From Corynebacterium hindlerae (GTDB taxonomy: Bacteria > Actinomycetota > Actinomycetes > Mycobacteriales > Mycobacteriaceae): a stretch of DNA of 64,000 bases. The translations under genes were made by a program, and so were the position numbers. Below the pieces are notes generated by a model, which saw only the letters and a program-made list of their open reading frames with translations, did no database searches and was not told the DNA's origin. Every line of letters starts with the position of its first letter. The first letter of the stretch is position 1. The stretch spans positions 1,643,069-1,707,068 of the forward strand of contig NZ_CP059833.1 in NCBI RefSeq assembly GCF_014117265.1. Direction: 5' to 3'. Positions 1 through 7,923 of the stretch are shown one piece after another.

Positions 1-821
1 CGATCGTGGAGGAGAAACTGGGCGCAGGTGAGGTACTGGATAACGTATTCCGGGGCGTGGACCTCATCACCGATTCTGAGGCAGGTAAAGCCTTCAACGG
101 GTTTTACGAGGTATTCCTTGACCAGGAACAATCGGCACAGTTTGATGCCACTTTGGAAACCGTGATGTCCCGTGGTTTTGTTGAAAAGCTCAGCGTGACC
201 GAACGTGCCGAGCTGCGTGGGCTCATGGACACCCTCGATACGTCTTCCGGTCAGGTACACGATTCCATGACAGGGCTATCGCGCTCCTTGCGTCGTTTTG
301 TCCAGTCTCGGGAAGCTGAATCGCAACAGGCACTGACAAAGGCCATTAACCAGGCGCAACAGCTAGCCTTGAAACTCGCCCAACAGGGAGTGGAGGCACG
401 GCGCCTCACGGGCATCGAACTGGAACTGACTACCAGGCAACCCCGCTCCCTATCCACCTGGGTGCTACACAACCCAATGGACTACCGTATTGACAGCGAA
501 ATACACCTTAACGAGCCTGGTGAGATTGACCTGGCGGCGATGCGACAGCGGATCCGAGAATCAGAAATTGACTGGGCGGAACTCACCGAAGCGATCGACC
601 ATGCGATTGAGAAAGACGGAAGGGCGTCGATAAGCGACGTGCTCACATTACACCCCGCCACCCAGGGCCTCGCCAGCATCGTGGGGCTGATAAAACTCGC
701 CCACCAACACGGCAAACGTGCAGACGGAACCGAGCTGCTCACCTGGGAGAGCCCTACCGGAAAGAAGCTCCAGGCACGATACGCAACATATGAATTTACG
801 GCCCCGATAGGACGCGGATAG
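1..821 (+). CDS. jetA: Wadjet protein JetA (MksF-like, DUF3375), 3' part
   Basis: The reading frame is open to the window edge, so this is the C-terminal part (at least 272 residues) of a protein that is usually close to 480-500 aa. It matches the DUF3375/JetA (MksF) kleisin-like subunit of the Wadjet condensin that recognises and clears small circular plasmids. The assignment rests mainly on order: it is followed directly by jetB (stop TAG abuts the next ATG), then jetC and jetD. The visible part is mostly helical and charged, with no catalytic motif, as expected for a kleisin partner of the JetC ATPase. The true start lies outside the window. Confidence 0.85.
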   Translation, partial: IVEEKLGAGEVLDNVFRGVDLITDSEAGKAFNGFYEVFLDQEQSAQFDATLETVMSRGFVEKLSVTERAELRGLMDTLDTSSGQVHDSMTGLSRSLRRFVQSREAESQQALTKAINQAQQLALKLAQQGVEARRLTGIELELTTRQPRSLSTWVLHNPMDYRIDSEIHLNEPGEIDLAAMRQRIRESEIDWAELTEAIDHAIEKDGRASISDVLTLHPATQGLASIVGLIKLAHQHGKRADGTELLTWESPTGKKLQARYATYEFTAPIGRG

Positions 822-1409
822 ATGGACAACAAACTTCACGAGACAGACACCGGCACACTCACCGGAGCTCAACGACGCGCCCTCGCTGAACTCATCCGCG
901 GACCCTACATCTCCCACCTGAACAAACCCGAAGTTTTCCAAACAGTGTCCGCCTCCCGTGAGGTGCTCGGCGAACAACTCGACAACCTCTTCCTCACGCT
1001 CATCGTTGATGACAACGCCGGAGTCGCCTACGTCAAAGCGTGGGATGAAAACGTCGCCGAACAACGAGCACTGCTGCGCACCATGTCCTTAACCTTCATG
1101 GATACCGTCGTCATCCTGCACCTACGCCGTGAACTGGTGACCACCAACCCGAACGAACGCACCATTGTTGATGAAACAGAAGTCTTCGAAGCGACCCTGC
1201 CGTACCAAGCTGCCGGAGGCACCGACCACAGCTCACGACGAAAAAAATTCGATGCCGCATGGAACAAAATGAAAAATAACTCCATCGTGATCAAAACCCC
1301 TACCGAAGGACGATTCGAAGTATCCCCAGTACTGCGCATCATCTTCTCCGCAGAAGAGATCGCCACCGTCACAAAATCCTTCGAAACGCTCCTGGAGGAA
1401 CACACATGA
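822..1409 (+). CDS. jetB: Wadjet protein JetB (MksE-like, DUF4194)
   Basis: A 195-aa protein of the DUF4194 family, the MksE/KITE-type winged-helix subunit that bridges the kleisin JetA and the SMC-like JetC. Its ATG follows the jetA stop with no gap, and its stop overlaps the jetC start by 4 bp (ATGA), so the genes are translationally coupled. Length and acidic N-terminal part fit the family. No enzymatic motif is expected or seen. Identity is secure from the four-gene context rather than from any single motif. Confidence 0.85.
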   Translation: MDNKLHETDTGTLTGAQRRALAELIRGPYISHLNKPEVFQTVSASREVLGEQLDNLFLTLIVDDNAGVAYVKAWDENVAEQRALLRTMSLTFMDTVVILHLRRELVTTNPNERTIVDETEVFEATLPYQAAGGTDHSSRRKKFDAAWNKMKNNSIVIKTPTEGRFEVSPVLRIIFSAEEIATVTKSFETLLEEHT

Positions 1410-4400
1410 TCACTGGCCAGTACCGCCTCGACACCATTCAAGTACACAACTGGGGCACCTTCGACGGATTGCACAATGTAAAGGTCGCGCGCGCCGGGTA
1501 TCTCATCACCGGCCCTTCCGGCTCCGGAAAATCCACGCTCATCGACGCAGTATCCACCATCCTCGTACCGCCGGCCAAGCTCAAATTTAACGCCGCTGCA
1601 GACTCCGGAGGCAGTTCCGGACGAGACCTAGTCACCTATTGCCGGGGAGCTTGGCGCCGGGAGCACTCGGAAGAAGCAGACGAACTCACCCGCTCCTACC
1701 TGCGGCCCGGGGCCACCTGGTCTGGAGTGATGCTGCGCTACACTGACGGTGCCGGAAACACCGTCAGTGCCTGTCGGCTCATGTACCTTTCCACGAAGGT
1801 GCACGCTAACCAAGACATCGTCAATCTGTTTCTGTTGCTGCCACGGGAAGCCGAGATCCCGGAATTTGAGCAACTCGCAGTAGATGGGCTCAATATCACC
1901 ACGGCGAAGAAAGAGTTTCCGGAAGCCCTAGCAGTACAACGCACCCACCCTCAGTTCGTCAGTGCGCTGCGCCGTCAGTTAGGCATTGCTGATGAAGGAG
2001 CCCTTGAACTATTACACCGCACCCAATCAGCAAAAACCCTCGGTGACCTGAACTATTTGATGCGCAACTTCATGCTGCCTGAGCCAGAAACTTTCAGCAT
2101 TGCGCATCAGGCGGTAGAAAACTTCACTGAACTCCAAACGGCCTACGCCACCGTCGTTACCGCCCGCGAGCAGATCGATCAGTTAACCCCCATCCGAACC
2201 GCCGCCCAAGAACGAGAACAGCTCACCGCCCAGACTGCGGAAAGAGAAGCCGAAAAAGCAGGGCTGCCGGCCTTCGTGTACCAGCAGAAACAATCATTTG
2301 CCCAGGCAGAATTGGAACAATGCCAATCTGAACTCACCGCGACAGAGGCACTGCACTCATCCCTGGACAACAACATCGCTGCGCTGCAGACGGAACGTGA
2401 TCGACTTTCTGCGTTGATCCATGGAGAAGAAAGCTCCGGGCTTGTCGCAGCAACTGCAGAACGTGACAAAGCTGCCGATCAACTGCGCATCATCAATCAG
2501 GCAGAAAACGACTTTGCAGCACGCTTGGCAGACATTTCCGCTACAATGCCGGGCACAGTTGAGGAATTCACCAACCTTAGACTCCAGCTAGAAAATGACC
2601 TCCAGGACGTTGCCACCCAGAGTGAAAACAACCGCAGCAAGCTACAAACCGTGTACGGTGACCTGCGAGAACTGCACAACGAGTGCGATAGTCGAATAAC
2701 AGAACTGGAGGCAATCCGTAAGTTCCAGTCCACCATGGACTCGAAACTGCTCGACGTCAGAGCGATGATCGCTCGGATCACCGGCATCCGAGAAAAAGAG
2801 CTTCCCTTCGTGGCCGATCTGATCAAGATTAGCCCAGATCACCTGCGCTGGCAGGCAGTAGCAGAGCGGGTCATGGGCGGTTTTGCCCGCAAGCTGCTCG
2901 TCCCCGAAGAACACTATGAACAAGTGTCCGCTGCGGTTGAAGGGACGCATCTGGGAGCGAAGCTCCAGTACATCCGCTTCAACAACCAGCTGGAACACAG
3001 CAAGCCGTCCCCTTTTACCGCTCAATCGCTGGCGACAAAAATCGACGTGCAACCCGGGAAGTACCACGATTGGATTCAAGCGCAACTGTCGAAACAGTTT
3101 GACTACGTATGTTGCGAAACTCTCGACCAAATGCGTGAGGCACGTCGCGCAGTGACCGTCCATGGCCAGGTGAAGCATTCCCCCACGGAACATGTGAAAG
3201 ATGATCGTTTCCGGATTGATGATCGCTCGCGGTGGGTGCTTTCTGGAAATGTGGACGATAAGATCGAGGAACTTCAGCGCATCATTTCGGTTGTGAAGCG
3301 AAGCATCTCCGTTAAAGAGCAAGAAGCAACCCGCATCCGTACCGCCTTGGATAAAGCCAGCAACCGAACTGCCACGGTGAAGCGACTGCTGGAAACTACA
3401 GATTTCGTGGCCATCGATGTAACTGCAGCACAGGCTGCGTTGGATAACGCCCAGCGGGTTGTTGATGAACTCACCGATGGCAACCAAACGCTCACTGCAC
3501 TGAAAAAGCAACAAGCGAAAAACGAATCAGCTATTTCGGAAGCGCAACAGCAGTTGAGAAAGCACGACCAAACAATGGGGCAGCTGCTGTCGAAAATCGA
3601 GCAAGCCGAAAAGCAGCTCGCCAATGCTAGCGCCTGGCTCGCTGAAGCCCCTGAGCTCAATCAAGAAGTAGCAGAGCGCCTGAATCAGCGTTGCGAAGCA
3701 ATCGACCGGTCAATCCGAGCAGATAACATTGATCGGCTGCATGACACTGTGCTCAATAAGCTCAGCAATGAACTAGCCGCGTTGCATCAGCGCGCAACGC
3801 GCCAAGAGGGTGTCATGGTCACTGCCATGCAGCGTTACCTGGATAAATGGCCCCAGCGCGGTGGTGATCTTACCGCTGAGATCGCCTGGCAAGCAGACTT
3901 CCTCGCTGAATTGGAGCGTCTGGAATCTGACGATCTGCCCCGCTTTGAAGAACGGTTCCGGGAGATGCTTCAGGAACAAACCAACAAGCACTTGGGTAGA
4001 TTGCGTCGTCTGATTAGGGAAGCCGCTTCTAAGACGCGGACCTCCATTCAGCTGATCAATGATTCTTTGGCAGCAGTGGACTTCTATCCGGGGACTCACT
4101 TGCAGATTGAAGTGCGTGATGCGCAACCGGCAATCGCTCGAGAATTCGTGACACTGCTTGACGAGGCCTTGGCCGGCAGCCTCACCGACCCGGATCGGGA
4201 AGAAAGCGAACGTCGGTTCCATAAGCTCAAAGCCGTCATTGAAGCCGTGCAACCATCTGATCGCACCACTGCCCGGGAGCGCCGACTGCGGCTGGATACC
4301 CGCGAGCACGTCAAGTTCCTGGGTGTTGAGTATGCCTCAGATGGTAGCCGGGGTGCAGTCTATGACTCTGCGGAGGGGCTCTCCGGTGGTCAGGCCCAGA

Positions 4401-4750
4401 AATTGTCCTCGTTCTGCTTGGCAGCAGCTCTGCGGTATCGGCTTACCGGAATGGGGCTCACCGCAACTCAAGCGAAGAAATCTACCGTGGTTGCTGGGGA
4501 TGCGGTGTATCCGAAGTATGGCACGATCATCCTCGATGAAGCCTTCGACCGTGCAGATGCTGAATTCACCCGCGCCGCGATGGAAGCCTTCGGGCGCTTC
4601 GGCTTCCATATGATCCTGGCTACGCCCGAGAAACTTCTGCAGACCGTGCAGGACTACATTGGCGGTGTCCTCATGGTCGAATGTCCGGATCGTAAGCGTT
4701 CTCGCACCAGCGCGTTAGCAATTGAGGAGGCAGTTGATGAAGGCTCCTAG
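1406..4750 (+). CDS. jetC: Wadjet SMC-like ATPase JetC (MksB)
   Basis: A 1114-aa SMC/MukB-type ATPase, the motor of the Wadjet complex; in this family ATP-driven loop extrusion is used to sense circular plasmid DNA. Walker A GPSGSGKS is at residues 36-43. Long coiled coils rich in Glu, Gln, Arg and Ala run from about 250 to 450 and 590 to 820, with a hinge-like globular segment between. The ABC signature LSGGQAQKLSS is near residue 991 and Walker B TIILDEAFD near 1040. It overlaps jetB by 4 bp and jetD by 14 bp. All ATPase motifs are intact, so the system looks functional. Confidence 0.93.
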   Translation: MITGQYRLDTIQVHNWGTFDGLHNVKVARAGYLITGPSGSGKSTLIDAVSTILVPPAKLKFNAAADSGGSSGRDLVTYCRGAWRREHSEEADELTRSYLRPGATWSGVMLRYTDGAGNTVSACRLMYLSTKVHANQDIVNLFLLLPREAEIPEFEQLAVDGLNITTAKKEFPEALAVQRTHPQFVSALRRQLGIADEGALELLHRTQSAKTLGDLNYLMRNFMLPEPETFSIAHQAVENFTELQTAYATVVTAREQIDQLTPIRTAAQEREQLTAQTAEREAEKAGLPAFVYQQKQSFAQAELEQCQSELTATEALHSSLDNNIAALQTERDRLSALIHGEESSGLVAATAERDKAADQLRIINQAENDFAARLADISATMPGTVEEFTNLRLQLENDLQDVATQSENNRSKLQTVYGDLRELHNECDSRITELEAIRKFQSTMDSKLLDVRAMIARITGIREKELPFVADLIKISPDHLRWQAVAERVMGGFARKLLVPEEHYEQVSAAVEGTHLGAKLQYIRFNNQLEHSKPSPFTAQSLATKIDVQPGKYHDWIQAQLSKQFDYVCCETLDQMREARRAVTVHGQVKHSPTEHVKDDRFRIDDRSRWVLSGNVDDKIEELQRIISVVKRSISVKEQEATRIRTALDKASNRTATVKRLLETTDFVAIDVTAAQAALDNAQRVVDELTDGNQTLTALKKQQAKNESAISEAQQQLRKHDQTMGQLLSKIEQAEKQLANASAWLAEAPELNQEVAERLNQRCEAIDRSIRADNIDRLHDTVLNKLSNELAALHQRATRQEGVMVTAMQRYLDKWPQRGGDLTAEIAWQADFLAELERLESDDLPRFEERFREMLQEQTNKHLGRLRRLIREAASKTRTSIQLINDSLAAVDFYPGTHLQIEVRDAQPAIAREFVTLLDEALAGSLTDPDREESERRFHKLKAVIEAVQPSDRTTARERRLRLDTREHVKFLGVEYASDGSRGAVYDSAEGLSGGQAQKLSSFCLAAALRYRLTGMGLTATQAKKSTVVAGDAVYPKYGTIILDEAFDRADAEFTRAAMEAFGRFGFHMILATPEKLLQTVQDYIGGVLMVECPDRKRSRTSALAIEEAVDEGS

Positions 4751-5828
4751 GGATGTCGTCACGCGTGCTGCCACATTTTATGAGCGCAACCATCGCGCCT
4801 GGTTGGGTGGCGAATTTGCGCCTCTGACGATCAGCCTGCAACCGCCGAGCGGTCGGGCAGCCGAGCTTGACGACGGCCAATCCACCAAAACCTGGTTGAA
4901 ACAATGGTCCACAAGCACGATTCCGGTGCACCGGGAGCAGCGCAAACTGGGCTACTTAGGATCCTATGACCTGCCAATGCGTGTTGTTCTCGACAGTCCG
5001 GAAACAGCTGCTGCGGTCGCCGGGAAGTCGCAGCATTGGCAACGGATTAACGAACTGATGGACAGATTCACGGCCGAGCTTGGCGTGAGCGTACGCGCAC
5101 CGCTGGTCGAAAAACTCACCGCTTGGCAAGGGTGGAAAGATGTCACCGTGGAGCAATTCATCGACGTTATCCGGTGGTTCCGTAGTTACGACTCCCGCGA
5201 ATACTACATTCGGGAACTGCCAATCCTCGGGGTGGATTCCAAATGGATTGATAGGAATCGCACGGTAGTGACTGCCGTCGTAGGAGAGTTACTTTTTCGG
5301 GAGAAACCCGTGATGATTCAGCTGCGCAGCCTCGATGACAGCCTTACAATTCATGGCCTGTCCCACCTCAGCTGCGAACCGCAAAACCTTGGTGTCCTGC
5401 CAGGCCAGCGCATAGTTTTTGTTGAGAACTACATGACTTTTCTGGCGCTTCCTCCGATTGCCGGGGCCGTAGCCATTTATGGAGGTGGCTTGCAAGCGCA
5501 CTCCATTGCAGCGCAACTACCTGGGCTAGCCGACAAGGAGATACTCTACTGGGGCGACATCGATACCCACGGTTTCTACATCTTGGACCTTGTGCGCCGT
5601 AAGCTACCGCACACCCGATCCGTACTGATGGATTTACACACAGCGCGGATACATGAACTGATGGCTGTGGAGGAACCAACACCGAAGCGCTTCCAACCAC
5701 AATACCTTACCCCGGCGGAGGTCGAGACGCTGGAGTTTTTGTGGGAACGCTCCGCTACTAGTGCGCTCCGGATCGAACAGGAACGCATCTCCTTTGACCA
5801 TGTCAACCGGGTGCTAGGGGCACTTTGA
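4737..5828 (+). CDS. jetD: Wadjet nuclease JetD (MksG, Toprim domain)
   Basis: A 363-aa protein of the DUF3322/DUF2220 family, the topoisomerase VI-like nuclease that cuts plasmid DNA held by JetABC. The Toprim hallmarks are visible: a VEN acidic residue near 228 and the DxD motif in WGDIDTHGF near 271. The ATG at 4737 was chosen because a strong ribosome binding site (GAGGAGG, 4724-4730) lies 6 nt upstream inside the jetC end; a TTG at 4722 is the alternative. It completes the jetABCD order of type I Wadjet. The following small gene is convergent and not part of the operon. Confidence 0.92.
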   Translation: MKAPRDVVTRAATFYERNHRAWLGGEFAPLTISLQPPSGRAAELDDGQSTKTWLKQWSTSTIPVHREQRKLGYLGSYDLPMRVVLDSPETAAAVAGKSQHWQRINELMDRFTAELGVSVRAPLVEKLTAWQGWKDVTVEQFIDVIRWFRSYDSREYYIRELPILGVDSKWIDRNRTVVTAVVGELLFREKPVMIQLRSLDDSLTIHGLSHLSCEPQNLGVLPGQRIVFVENYMTFLALPPIAGAVAIYGGGLQAHSIAAQLPGLADKEILYWGDIDTHGFYILDLVRRKLPHTRSVLMDLHTARIHELMAVEEPTPKRFQPQYLTPAEVETLEFLWERSATSALRIEQERISFDHVNRVLGAL

Positions 5829-5832
5829 CCCC

Positions 5833-6231
5833 CTAGCAAACCGCCAGCGGTTCCCGGTTGCCGTCGAGCAAGGTGATAGCCAGCTGGCGGCCGTGTACCG
5901 TGGAGGGTAGTGCCACCTCCCAATGCTTTCCGCGGCGCTGCACAGTGGGCTGCTCGCCGAAGCTGATGTGCTCCCAGATATCGGCGGGCTTATCAAAAGG
6001 CACCGCTGTCGCACTCAGTACCGCGTCCTGGGTGCGCAGCTGAAATTCGGGACGGCTTAAGGCCCGGAAGTTAATAATCGCCGACATGAGACGTGGCAAG
6101 TCCTCGTCGGTGGCGGAGGTGCACACCGCAAACGGGAGGGCTTTATTCAGCATGGGAATATGCAGCGGATCCGTCAGCAGAAAAGGATCGACAAAGGTAA
6201 GGGTACTAATTTCAGGAATATTGGTAATCAC
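5833..6231 (-). CDS. Hypothetical protein, 132 aa
   Basis: A small convergent ORF whose stop lies 4 bp from the jetD stop. It starts at GTG (6231). I do not recognise a family. The protein is mixed alpha/beta in composition, lacks a signal peptide, membrane segments or cysteine motifs, and ends in a hydrophobic stretch. It separates the Wadjet operon from the sigma-factor locus. Codon use looks like that of the neighbours, so it is probably a real gene, but no function can be assigned. There is no sign that it is co-transcribed with the defense genes. Confidence 0.55.
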   Translation of the reverse strand: MITNIPEISTLTFVDPFLLTDPLHIPMLNKALPFAVCTSATDEDLPRLMSAIINFRALSRPEFQLRTQDAVLSATAVPFDKPADIWEHISFGEQPTVQRRGKHWEVALPSTVHGRQLAITLLDGNREPLAVC

Positions 6232-6298
6232 GATTGCATAGATTAGCCAATTTTACGCGGGTTGTCGCATATTTAGGACGCTGGGGGTGGAAGCCCAA

Positions 6299-6898
6299 CT
6301 ACAGCGACACTTCGGCGAGTACCGCTCCGGACGGCTGCGCGCTACCGGCCATCGGCTCTTCCGTAACCATTACCTTCATGGTGTCGCCGGGGAGTGGCAT
6401 CCACACATCGTCGTGGGGTTCGGGGCCGATCACACCAGCCGATTCCATACTGCCGTCAGCCATGACGGCCCACACCTGGGCACCCATCCCGTCGCCTACG
6501 GCGGGGATACCGTCAACCATCGCGCCGCCTTTGCCCATCGACTGCGACACCACAATGTCAAGCTGTGCACCCATTGCATTCGCTTGGGATTGCCGCGCAT
6601 CGCTGGCGGCCATGATGCTATCCATCTGCTGGTGTGACGACGTTTCAGTAGACAGCCACGTAAGCGACCCCACCAGCAGCGCGGAAACAGCAGCCAAGGT
6701 CAGTAGTGGCGCAGCCAGGCGCCTTCGCAGTGGCTTGACGACGCCCACTGCTTCCGACTCTTGTGGCTCCTGCGGGATCTGCGGAGTCTGCTGAATCTGC
6801 GCGAAAATGTCCGCCTTGAGCGATTCGCTTGGTTTAAGTGGCGGCGCGGCCCGATTGAGGAGGTCTTCGATATCCTCCGGAAACTCAGGTCGGGTCAT
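6299..6898 (-). CDS. rskA: Anti-sigma factor, RskA type
   Basis: A 199-aa membrane anti-sigma factor. A short cytoplasmic N-terminal domain carries the motif EDIEDLLNRAAPP, followed by a linker, one transmembrane helix near residues 64-80 (LLTLAAVSALLVGS) and an extracytoplasmic C-terminal domain of the RskA (anti-sigma-K) type that contains PLPGDTMKVMVTEEP. It overlaps the upstream sigma gene by 4 bp, the usual sigma/anti-sigma pairing. By family knowledge it holds the sigma factor inactive until regulated proteolysis. The outer domain has many methionines (about a dozen after the membrane helix), which may matter for the redox theme of the locus. Confidence 0.88.
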   Translation of the reverse strand: MTRPEFPEDIEDLLNRAAPPLKPSESLKADIFAQIQQTPQIPQEPQESEAVGVVKPLRRRLAAPLLTLAAVSALLVGSLTWLSTETSSHQQMDSIMAASDARQSQANAMGAQLDIVVSQSMGKGGAMVDGIPAVGDGMGAQVWAVMADGSMESAGVIGPEPHDDVWMPLPGDTMKVMVTEEPMAGSAQPSGAVLAEVSL

Positions 6899-7452
6899 CG
6901 CACACCTCCTAGGGCTTTGTTGCTGCTCAGGGCATTTCTTAGTTTAGTGAGGCCATCACGAACGCGTGTTTTCGCGGTGCCGAGCGGCACACCAGTGGCT
7001 TGCGCTATTTCGGAGTGAGTCATTCCGCTGAAATATGCGAGCAGCACTGCGCTGCGGTGTGGCTCTCCAATAGAATCGACCAAGCTCCGAATCTGGTGTG
7101 CTTCCAGCTCCGCTACGGCTTCTTCTTCAGCGGGGGACCAGACGGTAACTTGCTTGACGTAATCGGCGGTATCGCGTCGTTTAGCTGCAATGTCGGAGCG
7201 GAGCCGGTCGATGGCCCGGGACCGCGCCAGCCTGAGCGCCCAGGAGCGGGCGCTGGACTTGGCCGGATCAAATGAAGCGGCGGTCCGCCACACCTCAATG
7301 AACACTTCCTGAGTGACCTCTTCAGCCTGTGGGCGATCCTGAATCACCTGGTACACCACACCCAAAATCTGGGGCGCAAGCTCGTCATAAAACTGGCTGA
7401 AAGCGTGCTCATCACCCTGGGCGACTTGAAGGAGCACACTTTCCAGATCCAT
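6895..7452 (-). CDS. sigK: ECF RNA polymerase sigma factor, SigK-like
   Basis: An ECF sigma-70 factor of about 185 aa. Region 2 is seen around FYDELAPQILGVVYQVI to EVFIEVWRTA and region 4 around HRSAVLLAYFSGMTHSEIA with the helix-turn-helix QATGVPLGTAKTRV. The start was placed at ATG 7452 (MDLESVLLQVAQG), which matches family N-termini; the longer frame to 7482 adds ten unlikely residues. It is followed by rskA with a 4-bp overlap and lies next to a lipoprotein and dipZ, the same company kept by SigK in Mycobacterium tuberculosis. Likely targets are the two divergent promoters at 7803-7831 and 7853-7880. Confidence 0.88.
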   Translation of the reverse strand: MDLESVLLQVAQGDEHAFSQFYDELAPQILGVVYQVIQDRPQAEEVTQEVFIEVWRTAASFDPAKSSARSWALRLARSRAIDRLRSDIAAKRRDTADYVKQVTVWSPAEEEAVAELEAHQIRSLVDSIGEPHRSAVLLAYFSGMTHSEIAQATGVPLGTAKTRVRDGLTKLRNALSSNKALGGVR

Positions 7453-7486
7453 AGCCAGAGAGTTTACAACGTGCGCGCGCAAAAGG

Positions 7487-7747
7487 TTACTTCATCATCG
7501 CAGTTTCGGACGGCATCATCCCCTCGGAGGACATCATGGCGTCCTCGGATGGCTTCATCATTTCAGAAGTCATCATCTCGGAGGTCATCATCGAGTCCGA
7601 TGGTTGCATCTTCTCGGAGGTCATCATGCCGGTAGGCTCCGGGCTCATCTTGGCGTCATCGGTGTTGTTGCAGGCTGCTGCACCGAGTGCCAGGGTGGCG
7701 CAAGCTGCGACCAAACCGAGCTTGGTGGCGGTAGTACGTGCAAACAT
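7487..7747 (-). CDS. Methionine-rich lipoprotein, MMxSE repeats
   Basis: An 86-aa secreted lipoprotein. The start at ATG 7747 (MFARTTATK) follows a good AAGGAGAAAG ribosome binding site; the frame runs further up without one. The signal sequence ends in the lipobox LGAAAC, so Cys26 would be lipidated. The mature part of about 60 residues contains 16 methionines, mostly as pairs in MMTSE, MMKPSE, MMSSE and MMPSE units, with no other domain. Such Met-rich tracts bind Cu(I) or act as sacrificial methionine oxidation sites; this is inference. It replaces the fasciclin-type MPT70/83 genes found next to sigK in mycobacteria. It reads away from dipZ and shares its promoter architecture. Confidence 0.8.
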   Translation of the reverse strand: MFARTTATKLGLVAACATLALGAAACNNTDDAKMSPEPTGMMTSEKMQPSDSMMTSEMMTSEMMKPSEDAMMSSEGMMPSETAMMK

Positions 7748-7802
7748 AACTTTCTCCTTACGTGGTACGTGGCACAAGCGTGTTCTTGTGCGTCATTTAG
7801 TA

Positions 7803-7831
7803 GTTCGGAGGGGTGGTGTTGATCGGATTGG
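7803..7831 (-). promoter_or_regulatory. ECF-type promoter for the Met-rich lipoprotein
   Basis: On the minus strand, CCAATC (7831-7826) and CCGAAC (7808-7803) are separated by 17 bp. The same CCAATCCGAT and CGAACTACT words occur in mirror orientation upstream of dipZ. They resemble the CCATCC/CCGAAT type of promoter read by SigK in mycobacteria. The assignment to SigK is inferred from position and this likeness. Confidence 0.6.
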
Positions 7832-7852
7832 ATCGGATGGAAAATTTTTTCT

Positions 7853-7880
7853 CCAATCCGATTGACCGGAGGTGTCGAAC
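7853..7880 (+). promoter_or_regulatory. ECF-type promoter for dipZ
   Basis: CCAATC (7853-7858) and TCGAAC (7875-7880) are separated by 16 bp on the plus strand. Flanking bases are shared with the divergent promoter at 7803-7831: CCAATCCGAT at the -35 and CGAACTACT at the -10. Two near-identical words repeated head to head make chance unlikely. The cognate factor is probably the SigK-like protein encoded about 0.4 kb away. Confidence 0.6.
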
Positions 7881-7923
7881 TACTGGGTGAGAAGAACATC
7901 AGGTGATTTGGAAAGGACTGGCC

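Noticed and set aside
648..5156. Many long open frames opposite the jet genes (for example 2642-3514 minus)
   Set aside because: All are shadows of the coding strand, with no family match, no ribosome site and codon use typical of antisense frames in GC-rich DNA.
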